Origin: Volvox africanus
Taxonomy: Eukaryota; Chlorophyta; Chlorophyceae; Chlamydomonadales; Volvocaceae
DNA: 64,000 nucleotides
Assembly (NCBI GenBank): GCA_030268105.1
Contig: BSDZ01000022.1
Location: 930,001-994,000, forward strand
Reading direction: 5' to 3'
Positions 22,111 through 33,335 of the stretch are shown here, piece after piece (positions within the stretch are counted from its first letter, which is position 1; the number at the start of each line of letters is the position of its first letter). Below the pieces are notes generated by a model. It searched no databases. It had not been told where the DNA came from and saw only the letters and a program-made list of their open reading frames with translations. The translations under genes were made by a program, and so were the position numbers.

Positions 22111-22464
22111 GGTGCGAGGACGGCCGCCTAGAGACCGAAGTTGGCTCGACGCTACTTTGGATTAAGTACTCATGTACTTAACATAATCTAATTCGTATAC
22201 ATACGTTTTACTCATTTATATTCGGCCTGAGCTATTCCAGCATAGCATTCCCAGCCGGATGATGAACATTGCCCGCGGGGTCTGACGGCCATCTACCGCT
22301 TTGTAAACGAAGACTATTGTAAGTTGAATCTTTCCTTATTCTTGAGTCTTCCGCTGTCACTTTGTCCGCATTGGATCGCCTTGCTGTTCGTAAGCTTGGT
22401 GAGCACTTAGTTAACATCCAGATGTGCAGATTCAGTGCATGATTGAAGAAGGAAGGATACAACA
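22111..22464 (+). repeat. Gy-B LTR, last 354 bases
   Basis: From ggtgcgaggacgg to GATACAACA, nearly identical to E7 5' LTR part 2 (14554-14908). This is the outer right end of E7, as shown by the acacg duplication that follows. Confidence 0.82.
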
Positions 22465-23651
22465 ACACGCGGGTGTCCAGGCTTCGAGGGAAGCAAAACC
22501 TCCTTTCTTCGTCAAATTCGTAAGCGGGGCCGCAATGATGGAGTAAGTTTTGATAAACTTATGGAAGGAATTGGTCAAACCCAAAATCTGGCGTAGTTCG
22601 GTGAGGTTCTGCGGCGCGGGCCACTCGCGAACCACAGCTACCTTCCGTGGGTCCATCCTTATTCCAGTGGCCAATACGATGTGGCCCAAATACTCCACTT
22701 GAGGCTGCGCCCAAAAACACTTGGCGCCTTTAGCAAACAATTGCTCCCGCTTCATCACCTCAAGCACGAGCTCGAGATGCTTCAGATGCTCCTCGCGCGT
22801 CTTGGAATATATTAAAATATCATTTAAATAACAAACGACGAACCTGTCGATATACAGTCTGATCATGCGATCCATCACTGCTTGAAATGTGGCGGGCGCA
22901 TTAGTAAATCCAAACAACAAGACCGTGTACTCGAAGTGACCAAAGGGGGTCCGGAAAGCGGTTTTCGGAATATCAGAGGCAGCAATGCGTATCTGATTAT
23001 ACCCTTGTTGAAGGTCAATCGAGGAAAAATAAGCTGAACCTTTCAGCTTATCGATCAGGTCATCAACGCGCGGCAAAGGGTAGCGAGTTTTAATCGTGGT
23101 CACATTCAAGCCCCGATAATCAATGCACATCCGCAACGTCCCATCCTTCTTACTGACAAACAATATTGGTGCGGAATATGGCGATGTGCTGGGCTGAATC
23201 ATACCCTTTGCGAGCAGATCCCCCACTTGCCGCTTCACTTCATCTAGCTCCAACGGGCTTAACCTGTACATAGGTCGTGAAACGGGTTGTGCTCCGGGCA
23301 CAAGAGGGATCGTATGGTCAACAGGTTGCATAGGTGGGAGCCCTGGGATGTCGCCAAAGACATCAGCATATTTATGCAGGAGGGTTTCGACGTCAAGATC
23401 CTTCACGGTGGACTGTGCGGTGGTAGCATTCGATTGCACCCGTGGCCTCACAAGCACCATATCATCCGATCGGTTTCTTTGCGCCCAATTAGCTTGGGTT
23501 CTTGATTTTGGCGGACGATCGCCGCCAAAGCGAAATTAACCTCAGGCTCCACAACAGTTCCGCCCTCCTCTGGTGTGACATCTTGGTACGACAGGAAAGG
23601 TACCTTAGTCAATAGGTTCCCTTTGCACAAACTAAGTGTGGTGGACTCCAT
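22465..23651 (-). pseudogene. E3 reverse transcriptase
   Basis: Read from 23651: linker (FLSYQDVTPEEGG, DVFGDIPGLPPMQPVDHTIPLVP, without the deletion seen in E2/E4/E5/E7), RT fingers ([19 protein letters not shown]), SSIDLQQGYNQI, LFGFTNAPATFQ, and YLND near 22825 in place of the catalytic YLDD. It ends within RNase H (TKKGGFASLEAWTPA) at the E7 insertion. A one-base shift lies at about 23455 between linker and RT. The D-to-N change alone should abolish polymerase activity. Confidence 0.85.
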
Positions 23652-25781
23652 ATCGATGCGTGCGCGGTACTGTCATAATGTCGCGGCACCCAAAATGTAC
23701 TGTGCCGTCTCTGAGAGACCTTGTAGCACATACGGCTGGGCCCTAACACGCACAGGGCCTATCAAGAGGCTCAGGGTGATCCTGCCCACGATGGGATGCT
23801 TACCTCCATCAGCGAGGGTAACCTGTGCACAATCAGACGACTGAGGGGTCAACCCCAAAGCATTCACCTCCTTTGCCGAGATGAAGTCGTCGCTGGCGCC
23901 GGTATCCACGAGCGCCTTCATCAGTCGACCTCCGTGGCCGATTTCAATAATAGGGACACGATTCCCTGTCGGAGTCGACTCCGCGGAAAGCAAAAGTGAT
24001 CCTATAGCAGGTTCGAACCTGGTAGGACTCAAAAGAGGGGCCTCAAACCGAACTTCAGCAGTATAAGATATTTTAGGCAGTACCGTCGGTTTACCCGTCA
24101 CATCTACACCGTTAAACAAAGCGGTGCCCGACTCGAATCGGAGGACACATTGCATACCCTCCAACAGAGACGCCACCTTACGTTGGCTAAAAGAGGGAAT
24201 TAATACGCAAGCTGCAGTGTCCGAATTTTGACGGCGGTACCTCTTATACCTGGTGAGCTGCTCGCACAGCTCACGGGAAGATGAAGGGATAAATAGCGTA
24301 ACGTGGCCAGCTAAATCGAGGGAAGAAAGAGGGCAGCGCGGTGCAAATAAATTATACAGCGGGTCAAAGTGGTTTAGTCCCGTGCGCCCGTCGAGCGAAA
24401 AATGTCGTCCGATAACCAGCTCTATTTGTCCAAAGACGGAAGGTAAAAGAGCCTTTACAGGCGGACGCAACGATGGCCAGCGGCCACGTTCACTTTCTTC
24501 AATCCCGGGAGGAGTCCCTTCCTCCACATCCCGGGCAACTTCCTAAGTCGTCTTAGGCACGAAAGGCGGTAACAAAGGGCAGTCGCAAGTAGGGTGCTCT
24601 CCCGCACACCTCAAGCAAAGATTAGCGAACTTCCGACGGTCAAACTCTGAACGTCGGCAATCCCACTTTTGCATATATGGGTCCTCTGTCCGGGACTTTT
24701 TAACACTAGGAGCCACGTTCTGCATTGCAGCTACAGACGGCGCGCTCCCCCTTCACTTTCCTTTCGCATGGCCCGAGCTCGACCCAGCTCCCGCGGACCC
24801 ACGATTACTTGGGCTTTGGCGTCCGCGAATATCATACCGTCTTTCCTTCCAAACGGTATTCACGGCCGCCGCAGGGCGTTGACGATCGGATCCCTGGTCC
24901 TTCAGTGTCGACTCCGAAGGTGGTTCCTGCGCTCGCATCGCGTGAATACGAGGATTAAGTTGCTTAGCGTCCTTTCCAGCCAGATTCCGAATTTCTGCAC
25001 CTCTAGCAAAAGCTACTAAGGCATCATAAGATTGAAATGGAATCCCACTGAGGTCAGTGGCACACCATCGCGCAAGGGATTCAGTGAGACCGTGATGAAA
25101 CCAGAAGATACGATCCTCCTCAGGAAAATTAACGATAGGAGTTATCAGTGCCTCGAAACGGGACTGATAAGCAGGAACAGTCTCGTGTGGACGCATATGG
25201 TACGTGCCTTGTGCCAGCGTCTTACGAGCCTCATGGCTACGCGAGCGAACTTCCGTAGCAAAGCGGGCGAGGAGAGCATCGATCAGGTTATCAAACGTGT
25301 ACTTGCCTCTAGCGGTGGTCCATTCGTCATACCAATCCTTTGCGGCACCCTCGAGGGTATTCCCAACGAACAGGCATTTAATAGAGTCACATCCCCCGCC
25401 GTGCACCGCTTGCAGATATTGCCTAGCGTCGCGAACGTAAGCCCATGTCCTATCCGCGACACTATGCCCTGAATTCTTTGCCTTTTCATCAGCGGAAATA
25501 TTGAGCTTAGGCACGGGGATAGTCAACTTCATTACCTCCGGTATTCCGATGGGTTCTTGAACTGCGGGTGTTACCGGGGCCCATTGTGCTCCAACTCCTT
25601 CACTTGTTGTAGCCGCTGCCGACAGTGGTACAATTAAGTGTGAAGGGGTCTGAAGAACAATGGGATCAGGCATAATACGAGTCCCGACGGTATCGGGATC
25701 GGCAAAAGCAGGTCTAGCGGCAAGACCGCCATCGGGCTGGCTGGCGGTGCCCAGATAGGAACTATCTTCGCGTCCCGACAT
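23652..25781 (-). pseudogene. E3 gag and protease
   Basis: ATG at 25781 (MSGREDSSYLGTASQP). Gag blocks: VMKLTIPVPKLNIS, FVGNTLEGAAKDWYDEW and PEEDRIFWFHHGLTESLARW. After a shift near 24755, the zinc knuckle CLRC-AGEH-PTCDC (CX2CX3HX4C) lies at about 24620-24585. A TAG at 24545-24543 interrupts the frame but reading continues in phase. The protease has the intact box ALVDTGASDDFISAKEVN (about 23900) and ends at a TGA at about 23675, where E4 has CGG. Gag, zinc knuckle and protease lie in one polyprotein order with no programmed break visible. Confidence 0.83.
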
Positions 25782-26222
25782 AAGGCACGAACTTATACGG
25801 GTGAACAGGAATTTACTAAAAGATCTGTGAACAGGTAACGCAAGAGGAATTTTCGATTACTTGCGTACCGACAGAACTCCTGAGTAGCTCGAGAAGAAAA
25901 GCGACGTAATCCATAAGGCCGTCTCTTATCTCAGTAGTCTTCTGAATCAAGGCCTTAATCTGATCCGAATTTAGGTATTGTCCGGCCAACACAGCGTTTA
26001 GTGTTGGCGTACGCTCACCTGCGGCTCACAGTGCAAGCTTGCAACGAGAATGCAGCAACTAGTTACCAACAGATATCTAGGATTACAAACTGGAAGCGGC
26101 GGCATCCAGGACGGCGCGGCCAAGATCCTCCGCGAAGGTGTCTAAAGGACTGCAGCGAGTGTCGTCGTCGCTCACCATCGCGAGAACCTACTTCCGATGA
26201 GGGACAATGCGGCAGTCGTGAC

Positions 26223-26241
26223 TTAACCCGTCTCGATACCA
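26223..26241 (-). other. E3 primer-binding site
   Basis: Minus-strand TGGTATCGAGACGGGTTAA, a variant of the family motif, four bases inside the LTR. Confidence 0.6.
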
Positions 26242-26245
26242 AATT

Positions 26246-27059
26246 TGTTGTATCCTTCCTTCTTCAATCATGCATTAGATCTGCACGTCTGAATGTTAGC
26301 TGAGTGCATACCGAGCTTACGAACAGCAAGGCAATCCAATGCGAGTAATAGACAGCGGAAGACTCAACGATAAGGAAAGATTCAACTTACAATGTTTTTT
26401 GATTGCAAATTAGAAGTCTGCCGTCAGACCCCGTGGGCAATGTTCATCACTCGGCTGCAAATGAGATGCTAGAATAGCTCAGGCCGAATATATATGAGTA
26501 TATCATATGTATGCAAATTATATAGAGTTAAGTACACAGGTACTTAGTCCAAAGTAGCGTTGAGCCGACTTCGGTCTCTAGGCGGCCGTCCTCACACCTA
26601 TCACGTCGCGATACCGATGTGCAGTACAGGTCTCACTGGATTCCGATCTCAAGTGTGAGTACCTGCGTAGCACTGTTCTAAATACCGCGTAATCCGTGAT
26701 ATTATTGGATGCAACGCATGCAATATGCAAAGGTCTGAATATCGATATTCGGTTGCCGACCCAACCATCGCGATCGTCACCTTCTCGCATACACGTATGG
26801 TTTATGACGTAAATAAGGTAATAATATTCAAAGTATTATTACGTGATATAATATGCCAATGGATAGATCGCACATTAATTATCAGCGTCGAGTCAAACAT
26901 GTTGACCGACAGCGTGATATTGTAGATGATAATGCGACATGCCTGATTAGCTAGATATACTCGAGTATATCATGCTAATATAATCATATCATGCTTCATG
27001 ATGCTCAAATGGGTTGCAGTCCACTCTGGTATAAACGGCGATCGAACCCGTGTACAACA
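26246..27059 (-). repeat. E3 5' LTR (Gy-B, 814 bp)
   Basis: Complete minus-strand LTR, from TGTTGTACACGGG at 27059 to GATACAACA at 26246, flanked on the right by AGGGT. Confidence 0.87.
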
Positions 27060-27976
27060 AGGGTCACTTCTACTTTCTGCGGAGTCGACTCCGACAGGAA
27101 ACCGTGTTCCTATCATCGAAATCGGCCTCGGTGGTCGATTAATGAAGGCGCTCGTGGATACCGGCGCCAGCGACGACTTCATCTCGGCAAAGGAGGTGAA
27201 CGCATTGGGGTTGACCCCTCAGTCGTCTGATTGTGCACAGGTTACCCTCGCTGATGGAGGCAAGCATCCCATCGTGGGCAGGATCACCCTGAGCCTATCA
27301 ATAGGCCCTCTGCGTGTTAGGGCCCAGCCGTATGTGCTACAAGGTCTCTCAGAGACGGCACAGTACATTTTGGGTGCCGCGACATTACGGCAGTACCGCG
27401 CACGCATCGATATGGAGTCCACCACACTTACTTTGTGCAAAGGGAACCTATTGACTAAGGTACCTTTCCTGTCGTACCAAGATGTCACACCAGAGGAGGG
27501 CGGAACTGTTGCGGAGCCTGAGGTTAATGTCACTTTAGCGGTGATCGTCAGCGGAAATCAAGAACCCAAGCTAATTGGGCGCAAAGAAACCGATCGGATG
27601 ATACGGAAAGGCGCCCATGTGTTGCTTGTGAGGCCACGGGTGCAATCGAATGCTACCACCGTGCAGTCTACCGTGAAGGATCTTGAGGTCGAAGCCCTGC
27701 TGCATAAATATGCTGATGTCTTTGGTGACATCCCAGGGCTCCCACCTATGTTACCTGCTGACTATATGATCCCCTTTGTGCTCGAGCACAACCCATTTCA
27801 CAACCTATGTACAGGTTAAGCCCGTTGGAGCTAGATGAGGTGAAGCGGCAAGTGGGGGATCTGCTCGCAAAGGGTATGATTCAGCCCAGCACATCACCAT
27901 AGTGCCCACCGATATTGTTTGTCGGTAAGAAGGATGGGACGTTGCCCATGTGCATTGATTATCGGGGTTTGAATGC
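27060..27976 (+). pseudogene. E4 right piece: protease and start of RT
   Basis: Continues E4 from 6723 after the AGGGT duplication. The protease region is the best preserved Gy-B copy: RVPIIEIGLGGRLMKALVDTGASDDF, then SETAQYILGAATLRQYRARI, without a break. The linker frame ends at 27817-27819 through the frameshift after PFVLEHN shared by E2, E5 and E7. RT begins ([22 protein letters not shown]), hits a stop where relatives read the PYSAPILF block (about 27900), and is cut at 27976 in IDYRGLNA by the E5 LTR. The remainder of E4 is not found in the window. Confidence 0.8.
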
Positions 27977-28792
27977 TGTTGTACGCGGGGTCGATCCCCA
28001 CTTGTACTGAAGTAGACCGCATTATATTCGAGCATTACGAAGCATGATATAATCATATTAGCATGATATATTCGAGTATATCTAGCTAATCAGGCACATT
28101 GCATTATTATCTACGACATCGTGCTGTCAGTCAACATGTTTGACTCGAGGCTGATAATTAATGCGCGATCTATCCGTTGGCATAATATTCCACGTAATAA
28201 TACTTTAAATATTATTACCTCAGCTGTGTCATAAACCATACGCGTATGCAAGAATGCGAGGATCGCGATGGTTGGGTCGGCAACCGAATATCAATATTCA
28301 GACCTTCGCATATTGCATGCGTTGCATTCATTAATATCACGGATTACACGGTATTTAGAATAGTGCTATGAAGATACTCACACTTGAGATCGAAATCCAG
28401 TGAGACCTGTACTGCACATCGGTATCACGACGTGATAGGTGCGAGGACGGCCGCCTAGAGACCGAAGTCGGCTTGACGCTATTTTGGGGTCAAGTACTCG
28501 TGTACTTAACTCGGTCTGATTCTGATATATACGTTTTACTCATTTATTATCGGGCTGAGCTATTCCAGCATAGCATTCCCAGCCGGATGATGAACGCTGC
28601 CCGCGGGGTCTGACGGCAGACTCCTAATTTGCAACTGAACATCATTGTAAGTTGAATCTTTCCTTATTTATAAGTCTTCCGCTGTCACGTTGCTTGCACT
28701 GAAGTGTCTTGCTGTTCGTAAGCACCATGCACGTGTAGCTAACACTCAGACGTGCAGATTCAGTGCATGATCAAAGAAGGAAGGATACAACA
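27977..28792 (+). repeat. E5 5' LTR (Gy-B, 816 bp)
   Basis: TGTTGTACGCGGGG...GATACAACA, complete. Confidence 0.87.
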
Positions 28793-28796
28793 AATT

Positions 28797-28815
28797 TGGT
28801 ATCGAGACAGGTTCG
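28797..28815 (+). other. E5 primer-binding site
   Basis: TGGTATCGAGACAGGTTCG, four bases after the LTR. Confidence 0.75.
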
Positions 28816-29283
28816 TTGCCTGACTGCCTAATGATGCTTGATCGGAAGTAAGTTCTTTCTAGGACGACTGTCGATGATGGGCGACGTAGCCCACTAGACA
28901 TTATCGCCGAAGAACTTGTCCACGCTGTATTAGATACTGTTGCTTCCAAATTGTGATTGCTTTTATACCTTTGTTGTTTACTGCAATTGTGGTGTGAGCC
29001 TTCGCTCTGAGTTGCAGGTGAAACTTGTGGTCCGGCACCGCTCGCGATAGCTTCTGGTTACAACTTGCGTTCTAATCAGCTGGAGGCTTTGATTGCACGG
29101 ACTACAGGGGCCAACTGAGTACATATCTGCCATATCTACTCGAAGCCTGCAAGAGTATTGTCGGTGTGCTGACCAAATTGTTTGTACTCTTGTGCTAGAT
29201 TCGTGTGAATCGCTTGCACACTTGCTTTAGAGTTATGTGCATCGTTTATTGTCACGCAATTTGAATATATTGGTCAGTGTTCC

Positions 29284-30440
29284 ATGATGGCGGGCCGTGA
29301 CGACCCGTCGTTTGTAGGCTTGGCATGTCAACCTGAGCCAGATACCGTTCCTAGAATGCTTGATAGGGATTCTGAGACTATTGACACAATTACTGCTCAA
29401 GATCCTCTTGTGTTTCAGGCCCCTATCCATCTTACTACGCCACACTTGGCAGCCCTGACGGTTACAGATGGAATTGCCGATCAACGGGGTTTGCTATCGC
29501 CTCAAATGCAAGACCGCGCCAACGGTAATGAGGTGAAGTGGTTTACTATCCCGGCACCGAAATTGTTTACCTTGCATGATATGAATGTTGAGCGTGACAT
29601 TGTGAATGCAACTCATTTCTATCTACGTGATATTTGGAAGTACCTGCAGTTGGTCCATGGCGGTGAACATGATGAGGTGAGATGTCTCTTTGTTGGGAAT
29701 ACCCTCGAGGGTATAGCAAGGACATGGTATGATCAATGGATCACTGCACGGGAAAACATCACGTTTGATGAGTTGATTGTCGCCCTACTTGCACACTTTA
29801 TCCCACAAGTCACGTGATATTGAGGCACACTGTATGTTAGCCTTTGGCTCATTTTTCATGTTTCCGAATGAAACTGTCACTGCCTACTAATCACATTTTG
29901 AGGCTCTTGTGATGCCAATTGTCCTAAGAGCTGAGATGCGTATTCCAGCTAGACAGAATGCTTTGAGATTTGTGCCTCATGTGACTGCCATGCAAGTGCA
30001 GGACTCATGACTGACAAAAGGGGAGTGTACACAATCCAAGCTTGTGCGTCGGAAGGACATCACTCTCTGTTGGAGATGTGCGGTGGGTTATCTCATGAGG
30101 GATTGCCATTGTTGCCGCCTTTGGCCCCACGGTCAAAGTAGGGGGATGCCTGGATTGATGCGGAGTTGACTCCATCCGGGACAGCTGAACAAATGCATGG
30201 TCGGTGGTCATTCGTATGTCCAACTGTGAAGCATCGTTGCTTTTAGTCCTTGAGAACGTATCGTTTGTTCATCCCCTCATCTCAAAGTGAGCCGTTCAAA
30301 GAGCTGGTCAGGTACAGGAGATGTAGACATCAATGTCCGGACACTCCTGCATGTTTGTTGCTACCATTTCACAGCCAGCGTAGGGCTACCGCTTTGTTAA
30401 ACAGTATGCAACGTGTCCTCTGATTCAAGTCAGACACTAT
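29284..30440 (+). pseudogene. E5 gag
   Basis: ATG at 29284 (MMAGRDDPSFVGLACQP). A 177-codon frame covers the KLFTLHDMNVERDIV and FVGNTLEGIARTWYDQW blocks, then ends after FIPQVT because bases present in E7 are missing near 29812. Downstream it carries the same TAA in the TAYQSHFEAL-type block (29888-29890) as E7 and the same degenerate zinc-knuckle region (about 30078-30116). Sequence from about 30005 onward is almost identical to 16121 onward in E7. Confidence 0.82.
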
Positions 30441-30441
30441 A

Positions 30442-30957
30442 TTGATTGATGATGTGAACGTGGCGGGATCCGCAGTTCTGTTGCCAGAATTGTCCTATGC
30501 CTTTGATGTCTGGTATGAAGCCCCTGTAGCGGTTCTTGTTAATTTTGAGCCCGCCCTGGAATCACTTTTGTTATCTGTGGAGTCGACTCTGACAGATTAT
30601 TGTGTTTCCGTTATTGAAGTTGGCCTCGCTGGTCGAATGATGAAGGCACTTGAGGATACTAGTGCCAGTGACGACTTCATCTCAGCAAAGGAGGTGAATG
30701 TGTTGGGGTCGACCCCACAGTCGTCTGATTGTGACAGGTTACCCTCGTTGATGAGGGTAAGCATCCCATCGTGGGCAGGATCACCCTTAGTCGTCGAAGG
30801 ACCCTCTGTGTTGTTAGGGCCCAATGAGTGCAACAAGGTCTCTCGGAGACAGCACTACATGGACATTGGGTGCCGCGACATAACGACAGTACCGCGCGCG
30901 CATCGATATGGAGTCCAGCACAATTGGCCATTGTGCAAAAGGGAACCTATCACCTAA
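30442..30957 (+). pseudogene. E5 protease
   Basis: The predicted 171 residues equal those at 16558-17073 in E7, including the altered active-site box (EDTSAS for VDTGAS) and the frameshift after TPQSSDC. An enzyme made from this frame would lack the substrate-binding flap. Confidence 0.83.
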
Positions 30958-32043
30958 GGTACCTTGTCTGTCGTACCAAGATGTCACACCAGAGGAGGGC
31001 GGAACTGTTGCGGAGCCTGAGGTTAATTTCGCTTTGGCGGCGATTGTCAGCGGAAATCAAGAACCCAAGCTAATTGGGCGCAAAGAAACCGATCGGATGA
31101 TACGGAAAGGCGCCCATGTGTTGCTTGTGAGGCCACGGGTGCAATCGAATGCTACCACCGTGCAGTCTACCGTGAAGGATCTTGAGGTCGAAGCCCTGCT
31201 GCATAAATATGCTGATGTCTTTGGTGACATCCCAGGGCTCCCACCTATGTTACCTGCTGACTATATGATCCCCTTTGTGCTCGAGCACAACCCATTTCAC
31301 AACCTATGTACAGGTTAAGCTGCCAAAGTTGGGCGGATGAAGCAGCAGGTGGGGGATCCGCTCGCAAAGGGTATGATTCGGCCCAGCACTTCGCCATATT
31401 CTGCACCAATATTGTTTGTCGGTAAGAAGGATGGGACGTTGTGTATGTGCATTGATTATCAGGGCTTGAATGCGACCACGATTAAAAATCGCTACCCTTT
31501 GCCGCGCGTCGATGACCTGCTTGATAAGTTGAAAGGCTCAGCTTATTTTTCCTCGATTGACCTTCAACAAGGGTATACTCAGATACGCATTGCTGCTTCT
31601 GATATTCCGAAAACTGCTTTCCGGACCCCCTTTGGTCACTTCGAGTACACGGTCTTGTTGTTTGGACTTACTAATGCGCCCGCCACATTTCAAGCAGTGA
31701 TGGATCGCATGTTCAGACCGTATATCGACAGGTTTGTCGTTTGTTATTTGGACGATATTTTAATATATTCCAAGACGCGCGAGGAGCACCTGAAGCATCT
31801 CGAGCTCGTGCTTGAGGTGATGAAGCTGGAGCAATTGTTTGCTAAACGCGCCAAGTGTTTTTGGGCACAGCCTCAAGTGGAGTATTTGGGCCACATCGTG
31901 TCGGCCACTGGAATAAGGATGGATCCACGGAAGGTAGCTGTGGTTCATGAATGGCCCGCGCCTCAGAACCTCACCAAACTACGCCACTTCTTATGGTTGA
32001 CCAACTATTTCCGTAAGTTTATCAATAAATACTCCATTATTGC
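30908..32043 (+). pseudogene. E5 reverse transcriptase
   Basis: Linker frame 30908-31318 with the shared frameshift, then RT from 31337: [42 protein letters not shown] and YLDD (about 31745). It is an uninterrupted 262-codon stretch, the longest intact Gy-B RT here. It runs into E6 at 32043 within NKYSIIA, and the reading continues at 40129. Confidence 0.84.
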
Positions 32044-32876
32044 TGTTATGCTACGGTTCGTTTCCCGCCGATGTGTAGGTCAATGCGATCCTACGAGGCG
32101 AAGTGCTATCTTGATGAACGCATGAACCATCAATGCATATGAATGAACTTGCATGATATAAATGTATTCGTATATATTTATATATGCATTTGGCATGACA
32201 CCATTATCCATCGCGACATCGCATCATGGCAAATCCGCCTAGCATGCATGAAATCCCAAATCATTGAAGTGCGCATTATGCTTGTGCTACGAAATGATAA
32301 GTAATATTATTTGATATAATATTACTTCATTACAGCACACGTTGAGAGCGCCGCACTCGTCGCGATGCATGCCTTGCAACCGAATATCGTTATTCGGACC
32401 CTTGCATCATGCGAATGCCGGAAAGGCTTATACGTTGTTATGCTTGGACATCGCCTATACGCAGTAGGGTTGTCACACTTAGGATCGGCCTCCTAGTGTG
32501 AATCGTACGACATTGCGATGCTGCGAGTATAACAGATGCGAGGACGGCTAAGCAAGATAAGATATTCGACACCGGAGAACACTCATGTGTTCTACATTAT
32601 TATTACTATACGCTATTCTACTTAGCCCGAGCTAAGCCTAAACTTCGCTATTCACCGCCGCGTGATGATTGCTTGCTTCCGGCGCTGACGGCGATTGCGT
32701 CCAATGCACCGCTTCGATCTGTAAGACTGTAAGTTATATCTCTTCTTGTTTGAAGTCTTCCGCTGTCTCTGTTTGCTCGCGCTTGCCTTGCTGTACTTGC
32801 AAGTGCTCACGCATTGGTGTCGCAAGTCTTCAGACGTGCAGATACTGATGAGCAAACATGAAGGAGAGGTACAACA
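32044..32876 (+). repeat. E6 5' LTR (Gy-A, 833 bp)
   Basis: TGTTATGCTACGG...GTACAACA. Contains a 12-5-12 inverted repeat at 32299-32327. Confidence 0.9.
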
Positions 32877-32879
32877 AAT

Positions 32880-32898
32880 TGGCATCGAGACAGGTTCG
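32880..32898 (+). other. E6 primer-binding site
   Basis: TGGCATCGAGACAGGTTCG, one base different from the Gy-B motif. Confidence 0.75.
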
Positions 32899-33335
32899 TT
32901 GCCTAACTGTCTCTCTTTGTCTAATCGGCTCTTTCTATGGCGAGTTCCAGCGACGAACCACGAGGACCGCTAGATACTTTTGCCGAAGACCTAGGCCGCG
33001 CCGTTTTGGATGCCGCCGCGTCCGGTTTGTAATTGTTTAATTGCTTTTGCTTAGATTGCTGCACTTGTTGTGTAAGTGTACGCCCTGAGTCGCAGGTAAT
33101 CTCAGTGCACCGGCATTGCTTGCTGCGGCGACTGAGACCGGCTTTCGTCCAGACCATTTGGCGACTCTCATCGCCCAAACTATGGAGATCAGGACTCAGC
33201 TGGGCAAGTACTTGCTGAATTTACTGAATCTTCTCAAGAGTACTGTCGGTAGGCTCACCGAATCGCTTTGTACTCTTGCCTTTGCGATAGAAGTCGGCTT
33301 CTATTACGCAAACCGAGGGTATCGTTTCATGCTCC

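Larger units (their letters stand above)
9451..22464 (+). mobile_element. E7: Gy-B family chromovirus with internal insertions
   Basis: Inserted into E3 RNase H. Left flank 9446-9450 is acatg and right flank 22465-22469 is acacg, a 5-bp duplication differing by one C/T change. The 5' LTR is split by a DIRS element. The body runs from primer-binding site to chromodomain, and the 3' end holds three LTR pieces (20282-20957, 20958-21771, 22111-22464) that cannot all belong to a simple 3' LTR. Internal frames carry many lesions. Confidence 0.8.
6724..27059 (-). mobile_element. E3: Gy-B family chromovirus, minus strand, split and partly inverted
   Basis: Bounded by AGGGT at 6719-6723 and 27060-27064, a perfect 5-bp duplication. 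Read leftward from 27059: 5' LTR, primer-binding site, gag-protease, RT, an RNase H interrupted by E7 (9451-22464), then a block that has been inverted (7264-9060), and the rest of the 3' LTR. Without E7 it would be about 7.3 kb, a normal size for the family. Numerous stops and frameshifts show it is dead. Confidence 0.85.
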
